A DNA stretch of 13,925 nucleotides from Pholiota molesta (Eukaryota > Basidiomycota > Agaricomycetes > Agaricales > Strophariaceae): positions 1 to 13,925 of the forward strand of contig JACGCK010000572.1 in assembly GCA_014925825.1 (NCBI GenBank). The letters are read 5' to 3'. Shown here piece by piece: positions 7,191 to 13,925 of the stretch. Below the pieces are notes generated by a model. The model saw only the letters and a list, made by a program, of their open reading frames with translations. It was not told where the DNA came from and searched no databases. The position numbers and the translations under genes are program-made. How positions within the stretch are numbered: position 1 is the first letter of the stretch; the number at the start of each line of letters is the position of its first letter.

Positions 7191-7262
7191 GATACGTGTT
7201 TCATACTTGATACGTGTTTCACATCTGATACGTGTTTCATATGAACAATCGATACGTGTTTC
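7191..7262 (+). repeat. Four GATACGTGTTTC motifs in U3
   Basis: Perfect 12-base copies start at 7191, 7209, 7227 and 7251, spaced 18, 18 and 24 bases apart. The array ends about 30 bases upstream of the TATA box. The core ACGTG resembles sites of bZIP or bHLH factors. An upstream activating array is the likely role, by inference. Confidence 0.7.
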
Positions 7263-7291
7263 TTAGACAGTGCGTAGCCACCATCTCGTAG

Positions 7292-7299
7292 TATAAATA
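7292..7299 (+). promoter_or_regulatory. TATA box of the 3' LTR
   Basis: TATAAATA in the same context as the 5' LTR copy. From this LTR it could drive transcription rightward into flanking DNA. Confidence 0.6.
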
Positions 7300-7502
7300 T
7301 TGTAGGAAGGTCCTGTAAATTCCTCATCTCATTCTTTATTCGATTGTTCTCTTTCCTAAACTCTTCGCTCGACCACATAAGCATATCAAGGCTATGACAA
7401 GCCTTAGTGTTTAGTGCGTCTCACTCAGAGTCTCTAAGACTGTTGCACACGTGGATATCTATCAATAGATCATCTACATGTGTTAGGCTCGAAGTCTTAA
7501 CA

Positions 7503-7730
7503 CCAGTGTCCTCAAGTACCCACTTTGGCCAGGAGGGACAGTCATGGATGGCAAGTATGATGGGGTCTGCTAGATGCTGAAATACGAGTCTGAGCATCAG
7601 GAAAAATATCAAGAAGACGACTCATATGCTTCCAAAAAACAACAGTGAAGCATGCTGCCAGTGCTGCCCTCTCTGCTGACTGCTTCAGATGCTCAGCTTT
7701 TTCCTCACTGGCTGTCTGTGATGCCTAGCT
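7503..7730 (-). pseudogene. Unrecognised coding fragment truncated by the LTR
   Basis: Reading leftward from about 7730, the minus strand encodes a charged helical stretch (ASEEKAEHLKQSAERAALAA, then FWKHMSRLLDIFPDAQ). After one frame change near 7590 it continues as HLADPIILAIHDCPSWPKW and runs to the LTR boundary at 7502. The family is not recognised. No matching continuation is seen left of the 5' LTR, so the retroelement either inserted here and the other side was lost, or recombination joined unrelated flanks. Confidence 0.35.
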
Positions 7731-7748
7731 GGGAAATACTCGAAAACA

Positions 7749-7828
7749 TGGACCACCTGGGATTGAACTCAGGACCTCACACTCCAAGGTTCCAAGGCAC
7801 AGCATGCTAACCATTACACCACAGCCCA
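7749..7828 (-). tRNA. tRNA-like sequence, probable pseudogene or SINE head
   Basis: On the minus strand the 80-base unit has an acceptor-like pairing (TGGGCTG with TGGTCCA, several G-T pairs). It has a D-arm GTGTAATGGTTAGCAT with an excellent A box (TGGTGTAATGG) and a B-box-like GAGTTCAATCC in the T-arm region. The part between D- and T-arms is about eight bases too long and does not fold into an anticodon stem. The T stem has mismatches if the loop is seven bases. It resembles glutamine-type tRNA in the D-arm, but no anticodon can be assigned. A decayed tRNA or the head of a tRNA-derived SINE fits better than a functional gene. Confidence 0.4.
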
Positions 7829-8264
7829 TGTTTAGGCCATGACTTAGAGTCTTCAAGTGATGCCCCAGACACCCTTGTGCTGGATCCCTGGGATAGGGTG
7901 ACTCGTTACCATCTGGTACAGACCCTAGGTCCCTGCAACATGTGGCTGGATAAAGGGCCAGTCGTCACACTGCCTGATTGAGACAATTGGGCTTGTGGTC
8001 TGAAAGATGGCACCTGCTGTCAGCGTGAAAAGATAATCACTTGAGTTTCACCAGAATTTACTTTATTCGGGTTATTCCAATTATGCTCAGAAATTAGTTC
8101 CAGTTAACACTATTTCAAAATATGTAGTAATTGAAACAAAGTTGATAGGAGACTAGAGATCGTTAGAGTTGGTGTGTAAGTATATTCGTGGCTTGAAGTA
8201 TTGATGTTAAGAGTATAAGACTGAGAAAGTAACCATTTACTTTCTAGAAATTCAGTATGTGTTA

Positions 8265-8288
8265 AGTTCAACTCATTATAGTTGAACT
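8265..8288. repeat. 9-bp perfect inverted repeat
   Basis: AGTTCAACT (8265-8273) and AGTTGAACT (8280-8288) are exact reverse complements separated by six bases. It is a possible hairpin or dimeric binding site. Confidence 0.8.
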
Positions 8289-8354
8289 GTTAATTCGAAG
8301 TAGATGTAGATTTGCGCTAGTCTAATAGTTAAGCAGTAGGAAGTATTTGTTCAT

Positions 8355-8900
8355 AAGTGGATCAGATTGGGATCACACCAAATTCTTAAGAAGTATGTAT
8401 TTGATCAAACTTGGGATTAAGTACTTAAGTGGAAGTTGATCAGACTTGGATCAACTTCGGTCAGTTCAGGCAAGTGGGGGTCAAAATGAATTGAGAGTGA
8501 ATTGTATTTCAAGGGAAAACTACCAACTATTTATGCTAATTCTACTTTTGTGGCTACACTATGTTATTTGGTATTTGTTAATCAATCATTATGCTGTTGT
8601 ATAGCTTTGCACAGTCCATTACTATGCCGTTGTGCCAGTAGCACTGCTGTGCACAGTTAGTTGCCATATCATTGCACTATTTGCATAGCTTTGATCAGCC
8701 AGCATAGTTTTGCATCATTGGTTGCTGTAGGTGTTGCTTGATCAGTAAGCCATATTGCTTGATCAGGAAGTGGGTTAATCAGTAAGCAAGTTGTTTATAA
8801 TTAGTTCTAGATCAGTAAGCAGTATAACTATTTATAGATCTGCATAGCCTTGCTTATCCAGCCTGCTTGATTTATAGTTCTTATAGTGCATGTGATCTGA
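8355..8900. repeat. GATCA-rich degenerate repeat cluster
   Basis: About nine GATCA pentamers, often as TTGATCA or GATCAGTAAGC, occur in about 550 bases where chance predicts fewer than one. They are interspersed with four CATAG-C/T-TTTG-like words and a duplicated TATGCYGTTGT. There is no coding content. U3-type enhancer repeats of an old LTR or decayed satellite-like sequence are possible. Confidence 0.45.
8432..8458. repeat. 10-bp perfect inverted repeat
   Basis: GAAGTTGATC (8432-8441) and GATCAACTTC (8449-8458) are exact reverse complements with a seven-base spacer, inside the GATCA-rich region. Confidence 0.85.
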
Positions 8901-8977
8901 TAAGTCAGGTGATTGTAGTATTATTGTTTAATTTTGCTAAGTGAAGGTAAGTGATTTGATTTGGACTTTACTCCAAA

Positions 8978-9005
8978 CAAAATTGACACCTGACATCTGC
9001 GGGGA
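8978..9005 (+). promoter_or_regulatory. Possible decayed LTR end and PBS of another element
   Basis: A CA dinucleotide at 8978-8979 is followed by AAATTGACACCTGACATC and TGCGGGG. This looks like a tRNA-type PBS of the TGGCGCC class with CpG-to-TpG/CpA decay. No matching second LTR is visible, so this is tentative. Confidence 0.2.
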
Positions 9006-9238
9006 ACAAATTACAACTGTCCTCAGTTGCAAGAATCAAAGTTTAACTCATCTTCACTTGTGGTCAAAATCATAAGTTCTCTGAATTCTCAAGTATTTAT
9101 ACATCAAAATGAAAAGAGCTGACTATGGTACAAGTGTAGAAAGGAACATTGCGAATGATAAAAGAGTGTTGAAGGAAATATTCTAACATCATTGTAGTTT
9201 TCCTTTAGATAATGAATAAAAAGGAATAAAAGATATAC

Positions 9239-10248
9239 TTAATGATATTGAGATGTATTTTGCTCCTTAACGATTCCCCATAATACTAGTCCTCCTCCAA
9301 CCTTTTGAAATGCATATCGAAGCTTGGCCATTGATTGTTGTCGACATGCTGTATTCAGTTGGTTCCTGAAGTTTTTCAGCATGGCATTGGGAAGAAAAGG
9401 ACGATAGGAGGCATATTCAAGCTTCCTTCAGTGTGAATGGTGTTGTTTGGATTGAAGGCAACTGCTTCAACATAGCTTTCAAATTTTCCATACAGACAAA
9501 CTTGAGTGAGGTGATAACAGAAGTGTTGGTTGGGGAGTCGTTTGGTAGGATCTTCTATGAAGATCACAGGAGTCCCCTTCTGTAATTCTTCAGTTCATAT
9601 GAGTAACTTTGGATTGAGTATGAATTGCCATATTATGCCCTGGAAGGCATGCGCGAATTTGACGAGTATGATGGCTTCCTTCGTGATGAACAGCGGATCA
9701 GAATTAGAGCAGGTGTCACTATAAATGTCCTTGGGCTTATTCCAGCGTAGCCCCAGTATATAATTTTGGAAGTTGGCTGGGAGTGTTCAGTCTGGTTGAC
9801 CATGAAGAGGCAGAGAGGCGATGTAGGGACACCCTTCGCTATTGGGGGCATTGATTTCTGTGTTAGGAGGTATGACAGTTTTTGCTCCATATCTATATTG
9901 GCATGAGAAGTCACCAAGTTGTCCAGAGGAAGATCGGTAGAAGGCTGAGCAACAAGGGCAGATAGAGGAGTAGGTAGTATGCAGACTCTAGACATATGCA
10001 ATAGGTGAGCAGTGGGGGGAAGAGAAGAGATTGGTTGTCATAGCAGTTTCACCTGAGAATGAATGCCTGTCAACATTGTTTATCATAATACGCAGCATAT
10101 TGAATTTGTTGCCATTGCGGGACTTGGATGCAGGGATGGAATTGAAGTTAGCCGAAAAACGGCTTGGAGGCATATAGTACATGTCTAAGGGTAAGATCTT
10201 TTGCAAATCTTCAGTGGAGTTGAGTGTTGGGACATTGTTTTTGTACAA
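9239..10248 (-). pseudogene. Unrecognised broken protein-coding region
   Basis: I do not recognise the family. On the minus strand, frames starting with the ATG at 10248 (an 86-codon open stretch) and continuing leftward carry protein-like sequence in successive frames. These include FITKEAIILVKFAHAFQGII, then GTPVIFIEDPTKRLPNQHFC with HLTQVCLYGKFESYVEAVAF, and lastly YASYRPFLPNAMLKNFRNQL with RYAFQKVGGGLVLWGI, ending at a TAA at 9239-9241. At least two frame changes and one TGA (near 9596-9598) interrupt it. It lies immediately downstream of the minus-strand gypsy pol relic in the same orientation. It could be a 3' ORF of that element, a captured gene or a host pseudogene. Confidence 0.4.
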
Positions 10249-10332
10249 GAGAGGGAATGTAAAATTTGTTCAAACATCCCTTATCAACTTATTAGTTGTG
10301 CTATTTTCTCTTGACTGTCCTGATCAGGCTAT

Positions 10333-10960
10333 TTAATCTGAGTGATCAAGATCTGAGCTTGACTCTGTTTTGGATTCTTCCTCTGAATTTTGTTGCATAA
10401 AGGCATGCTTTCGTGTTATGTATGGTAGTAGACGAAAAGCAGCATAGGTTTCTTAATGGAGTGCCTTCCAATTCTTTGAGTTTGTAATTTCCTCCTTGGT
10501 CATTTGGTGTACCTCGTAAGGTCCTAAATAGCAGGGTTTATGCTTCTGGTCATGTGACATTTCAATAGCAGTATTCCGAACTAGTATAAGTTCTCCTGGT
10601 CGGTAAGTGTTTTTCACTAGACATTTCTTAAATCGCTTCTCAAATTGTTCCTTAGATGCAAATCTTGCTTTCTTCAAGCGGCTGCTTGTGCAATATCCTC
10701 AGAGTGTTTGGCAATTTGCCTTGATCGAAGAGCAATAGATCTGAAGTTGTTATTCCGGATTTAAAGTCTTTGACTAAAAAGGTTGCCTCGGCTAAGTCTA
10801 GGGTAGTATTGGTTCAGTGGCATGAAGAAGTTGGAATGGATTTTCCATCAAATATAACTAAAAGAGGAGGTCGTTTCCCATTCTTTTTGTATAATTTGGC
10901 ATCCTTGATAAAGAATTCCATTGCTTTGGCAAGGAATCATCGTTTAGCTTGAACATTATT
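10333..10960 (-). pseudogene. Integrase remnant of the second gypsy pol, core deleted
   Basis: A short pre-integrase stretch (AMEFFIKDAKLYKKNGKRPP) at about 10930-10840 is followed within about 40 bases by LDLAEATFLVKDF. That motif belongs well after the DDE catalytic core, so several hundred bases including the catalytic triad are missing. Next come SRQIAKHSEDIAQAA, an open 74-codon stretch (10677-10453) with EQFEKRFKKCLVKNTYRPGE and YLGPYEVHQ (GPY/F-like), and after a stop and frame change AAFRLLPYITRKHAF. The relic ends with an acidic tail and a TAA at 10333-10335. Confidence 0.75.
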
Positions 10961-11192
10961 GATTATAGGTGATTCTAATGTTGTTAAAAATTGTCAAATG
11001 TCCTGGAGTAATTTATCTTGGGTTGCACGAGCAGAGTATATGACAGGAATGTTGGATGTATGTGTTGTGGATGGGGATTTTGGTATACAATTGGATTTGA
11101 AAAAGGAGGAAAATCATGATATGGGATCAAGGTTAGTAGGGCAATGTCGTCTAACCAAGAGTCATCATCTTCTTCGATGATTTCTCCTTCAG

Positions 11193-11830
11193 CTAGAGGG
11201 CGTTGGATAGAGCATCAGGCCCTTTATGTTTTTCTGCAGAAACATGTATAAGTTTGAAGTCAAACATTAAAATCCCTTGGATCCATCGATTGATAGCTGC
11301 ATTTGGTTGTAGATCTGGTTCATTTAACATTCCCTTGATGTATTGTGCATCAACTTCAACATGAAGATTAGTTACACCAATAGTATATAGTCTCCATTTT
11401 CTCAGAGCTTTGTATAATCCAAATAATTCTAGTTTTGGCTGTGAGTATCTGGACTCTCTTTCACTCATAGGAATTGATCCATATTGTGCAGGTCTCCTTC
11501 GATCATTTTCATCAAGTTGGGAAAGTATCATTCCAGCCGCTTCGTTACTTGAATCTACGGAAAGAAAGACAGGTTTATCCAAAGTGTAATCTATAGGTCG
11601 CAAGGGGGCAGATGTTATTAGTTCTTTGATCTTTGTAAATGCCGCTTGTCAGTGATCATCCATATGAATTCTTTTCCAATATGGTATAATCCAGTAAAAG
11701 GGCAAACAATCTGAGAGTAATTTGGAATCCAAATCCGCACTGTTCTGCATAGGCCTAAGAATTGTCGGACTTCTTTTGGTGTTGATGGAGGAGGCCAGCT
11801 TAATATCTTGGATACCTTCTCGGTATCTGG
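11193..11830 (-). pseudogene. RT connection and RNase H domain of the second gypsy pol
   Basis: From about 11826 the frame reads VSKILSWPPPSTPKEVRQFL and CRTVRIWIPNY, the usual RT-RNase H connection. After a frame change near 11670 and a TGA (11652-11654) it continues as QAAFTKIKELI. It then runs into an intact 136-codon stretch (11603-11193) with the RNase H acidic residues in VDSSNEA, PKLELFGL, VDAQYIKGM and KGPDALS. The region resembles RT_RNaseH-like domains of gypsy elements. It ends in a stop at 11193 followed by an acidic segment (GEIIEEDDDSWLDDIALL) on the same strand. Confidence 0.85.
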
Positions 11831-11833
11831 TGC

Positions 11834-12629
11834 TCATCCTTCTGCATTGCATAATTGTCCAATTATTAAGACTTCAGGCAAGCAAATTTGGGCTTTATTA
11901 GAGGCAAATGTAGCTCCAGAACAGCTGACTTGGTGCATAACCCAATGTACGTCTTGGGCATGTTCCCATATAAAGCAGCAGATCCCTATGTTTTCTTTTA
12001 GAACTTCTGGATTTCCATCAGAATCTAGGTACATGGTTTTTGGGCCTTTTATTGGAAGGTCATTGATAAAAATGTTGGCAACATGTGGCATTTCATCTTG
12101 GAGTACTATAACCATGCATTTCTGAATTTCTGCTGGCGAATTGGTAAATCCAGTGGGTAAAGAGGTTATCTGAAGCAATCCTAAAGGAGTCATGAAAGCA
12201 GTGAGCTCTCTACTTTTAGGATGTATTTTTTGGGCATCAAATCCCCAGAAGAGATTAAACACAGTATAACATTTGATGTCCTGCAAATCCCTCAACAAAA
12301 TCATCTACAATGGGAAGCATGCCTGCATCTCGTATAGTAATTCTGGCTAAAGGTTGAAGGTCATGAACAATACAGAGTTTTCCATTCTTCTTTAATACTA
12401 CAAACCATCGTGATTGGTAGGAGGATTGACTTTGCTCATATACTCCAGCTCCAATTTGAAGCTTGAATACTTCCAATACCTTAGGCATTATTCCGGGTGG
12501 GATAGGAATATTTTTGTATTCCCATGGAGTATGTTCTACTGTAGGAATGATGTAGGGTGAAAAATAGGATTCTTTTAAGGTTCCTCGTTTAGCATCTTCA
12601 AATGCAATTCCTGCTTCATTTAAGACCAT
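11834..12629 (-). pseudogene. Reverse transcriptase domain of the second gypsy pol
   Basis: Two overlapping frames (12629-12255 and 12304-11834) join through an indel near 12260-12290. Seen in order are PTVEHTPWEYKNIPIPPGI, the finger region SSYQSRWFVVLKKNGKLCIV, HDLQPL, TIRDAGMLPIVDDF, the first catalytic aspartate in FWGFDAQ, and LTAFMTPLGLLQITSLPTGF. The YxDD-type box reads FINDLPIKGP: the first of the two aspartates is asparagine (codon at 12062-12064). The enzyme would be inactive even if the frame were whole. Confidence 0.85.
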
Positions 12630-13090
12630 AATATGTTTTGAATAATTTCTCTTCTTCTGGCCATAGAAATCCTTTAGAATTTACTTTTAAATCATTCATG
12701 TGTTCATGTGTAATTTTCTTTGTAGGAATAAAATCAGGTGGATGAATGGTTAGAGGTGGTAATGTTAAAAGAGGATCTTCTGGAATTTGTTGTGTCACTT
12801 GGCAGTCTGCAGGAAATGAAGTAGATACAGGGTGAATTTGCTTATCCATGCACTTATATGCTGTAAATGATTCCAAAAGTTCTTCTTCAGATGGACATAG
12901 AATATTCATCATCATCTTCTATCTTGAAGTCAGTTATTGTTTCGATTATATATAAGTCATTCTCTAAATCAATAATTAATGGATCATCATGTTCGATGTT
13001 CTGACTATTAAAAGGAAGAATTTGAATGGATAAGTTTGAAAGATAATTAGAAGGTCTGTGGGAGATATGATTGGATTGTTATCCAGTGCA
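12616..13090 (-). pseudogene. Pre-RT linker of the second gypsy pol
   Basis: From about 13090 leftward an acidic stretch (DDPLIIDLENDLYIIETITD, then KIEDDDEYS) leads, after a frame change near 12905, into an open frame at 12915-12616. That frame includes the segments IPEDPLLTLPPLTIHPPDFI and FLWPEEEKLF. This corresponds to the region between protease and RT in gypsy polyproteins. The frame breaks again near 12620-12640, where the RT part begins. Confidence 0.6.
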
Positions 13091-13925
13091 GGGAACATGA
13101 TTGAATTGTTTGTATCATAATTCCTTATATCAAATCCTGTGTAGTCTTTTTGTTTAAGACATTAATATAATGGATAATACAAGTTGAATTTTTTACATAT
13201 ACAGCAGAGTGGTTGACATAAAAATTCATATATAAGGTGTGATCGACAAAAATGAGATAATTGTTAAAGCAGTGATCAAAAGGATACAACCAAGCATTAG
13301 AGAATTTAAAATAGAAGGGATTATAGAAGCAAAAATTGGTAGTAAAAGTTAAACATTGATGATCATATTGATAAGAATAATAAATAGAATAAATTTTACA
13401 ATGTATAGAAAGATAGAAGAAAATATTAAAATAAAGCGACAGGTACAGTTATCCACTGTCATGTGGGACAGGATTTCAATCTTCAACGTAGTTCTCCATT
13501 ACCACTGCATTCTTTGACAAAAAATTGCGGTAGTTCATAGGTAAGGTATTTGTTTATCTATACCAAAAAGAATCAAAGTGAAAACGGCATTCTTGGACAC
13601 TGTGTATGCATTTCTGCAGAGGAGCTCTATTTTTGGCATTTCCTACGACATGGACAAATTCCGTAAAGCTCTCAGAAATAATGGAAACCAAGCTAGCTCG
13701 CCATTCTTTTTTCCATTTTTACGCTGTGTGGCTGCCATAGTCCTCATATTTTTAAGAATAGATCTATGAACCTCAGAAAACCGCCATAGTCTGAAAAATA
13801 TCTCAGATCATCAAAATAATCATGAATTGGCATCATTTCAAGTTCATTTTGCTCTTCCAGGCAGTTGTAGCCTAGTAAAATGGTCAGAACAAAGTTTCAA
13901 GCTTAGATATAGAAATATAATGGTT
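13091..13925. other. AT-rich region with weak open segments, no gene assigned
   Basis: The minus strand has a Met-poor open segment of about 105 codons (about 13450-13125; includes FKFSNAWLYPFDHCFNNYLI). It could be the upstream part of the gypsy relic. A second minus-strand segment of about 55 codons (about 13715-13550; includes FTEFVHVVGNAKNRAPLQK) and a + strand open frame at 13578-13769 cover overlapping bases. I cannot tell which, if any, is coding. No LTR of the minus-strand element was found here. Confidence 0.35.

Larger units (their letters stand above)
497..7502 (+). mobile_element. Ty3/gypsy LTR retrotransposon (chromovirus), near complete
   Basis: A 7006-bp element bounded by LTRs with TGTTA...TAACA ends. 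Order is 5' LTR, PBS, gag with CCHC knuckle, pol in the order PR-RT-RNase H-IN-chromodomain, two accessory frames, weak purine tract and 3' LTR. Integrase after RNase H places it in Ty3/gypsy (Metaviridae-like), and the C-terminal chromodomain makes it a chromovirus. The self-complementary PBS resembles the Tf1/sushi group. Five bases flanking it are ACCTA (left) and CCAGT (right), so no target-site duplication is present. Pol carries one premature TGA and the accessory frame is broken, so this copy is probably not autonomous. Confidence 0.95.
7100..7502 (+). repeat. 3' LTR
   Basis: 403 bp, same termini as the 5' LTR (TGTTATGATTGCC...GAAGTCTTAACA). U3 carries four perfect 12-mers GATACGTGTTTC and the TATA box at 7292-7299. 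R/U5 is close to the 5' LTR. Much greater U3 divergence, including an extra segment near 7150-7170, suggests the two LTRs come from different subfamily variants. Confidence 0.95.
7830..9238. other. AT-rich non-coding region with short repeats
   Basis: No coding frame of note on either strand. Contents are two perfect inverted repeats (8265-8288, 8432-8458), a cluster of GATCA motifs between about 8350 and 8900, repeated CATAGCTTTG-like words, and a possible decayed LTR/PBS junction near 8979. It may be a decayed LTR or leader of an old retroelement. Confidence 0.4.
10333..13090 (-). mobile_element. Relic of a second Ty3/gypsy element (pol only)
   Basis: The minus strand carries, in order from right to left, a pre-RT linker, RT, connection, RNase H, post-RNase H acidic linker and integrase C-terminal part of a gypsy polyprotein clearly different from the + strand element. 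Multiple frameshifts and TGA stops break it, and the integrase catalytic core is absent. Base composition is more AT-rich than the 497-7502 element. No gag, PBS or paired LTR could be identified. The style of its RT (IPIPPGI, KGP after the active site) is one I associate with mushroom-forming fungi. Confidence 0.85.

Noticed and set aside
492..7507. Target-site duplication of the complete element
   Set aside because: The five bases before 497 (ACCTA) and after 7502 (CCAGT) do not match, nor do shorter versions.
7749..7828. Functional nuclear tRNA gene
   Set aside because: The region between D- and T-arms is too long and does not pair, and the acceptor relies on several G-T pairs.
10770..12125. 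Plus-strand open frames over the minus-strand gypsy relic
   Set aside because: They are antisense shadows of recognisable integrase, RNase H and RT sequence on the minus strand.
13578..13769. 63-codon + strand open frame near the right end
   Set aside because: It begins with GTG, has no recognised motif, and the opposite strand has an equally plausible open segment over part of the same bases.

Overview
The window looks like nuclear DNA of a filamentous fungus, most likely a basidiomycete (Agaricomycete-like). This is inferred from the style of its retroelements: a chromodomain Ty3/gypsy element with CGA-rich arginine usage, and a second gypsy pol lineage that I associate with mushroom-forming fungi. 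There is no convincing intact host gene. The window is a cluster of transposon copies and relics.

Positions 1-26 are the last 26 bases of an LTR belonging to a neighbouring copy of the same family. Positions 27-496 hold no gene, only a perfect 12-bp-arm palindrome and two pairs of short direct repeats. Positions 497-7502 are one structurally complete 7.0 kb Ty3/gypsy chromovirus on the + strand: 5' LTR (497-902), primer binding site (903-914), gag (1308-2360), pol (protease, RT, RNase H, integrase, GPY/F-like region, chromodomain; open from 2345, ending 6061), two extra reading frames between pol and the 3' LTR, and the 3' LTR (7100-7502). The 12 bases after the 5' LTR are exactly complementary to a 12-base stretch about 35 bases downstream of the LTR TATA box. 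This is the arrangement expected for Tf1/sushi-type self-primed reverse transcription. Gag and pol are in different frames, with a T-run at the gag stop that would allow a -1 slip. The copy is damaged: pol has one in-frame TGA at 5450, and the 3' accessory frame has an in-frame TGA and several frame changes. That accessory frame encodes a second CCHC zinc knuckle and a SUMO-interacting-motif-like stretch, which is unusual downstream of a chromovirus pol. The two LTRs differ strongly in U3 and no target-site duplication is visible, suggesting recombination between copies.

Positions 7503-7730 hold a minus-strand coding fragment cut off by the LTR. A tRNA-like sequence follows on the minus strand (7749-7828). 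Positions about 7830-9230 are AT-rich and non-coding, with two perfect inverted repeats, a cluster of GATCA motifs and a possible decayed LTR/PBS junction near 8979. Positions 9239-10248 (minus) are a broken coding region that I do not recognise. Positions 10333-13090 (minus) are a relic of a different Ty3/gypsy pol: linker, RT, RNase H and integrase C-terminal part, with frameshifts, a mutated RT active site and a missing integrase catalytic core. The last 0.8 kb is AT-rich, with only weak open segments.

Everything functional that can be named belongs to retroelement replication: Gag packages RNA, pol copies and integrates it, and the chromodomain would steer integration to marked chromatin. 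The best candidate for something undescribed is the pair of accessory frames at 6018-6326 and 6333-7063.
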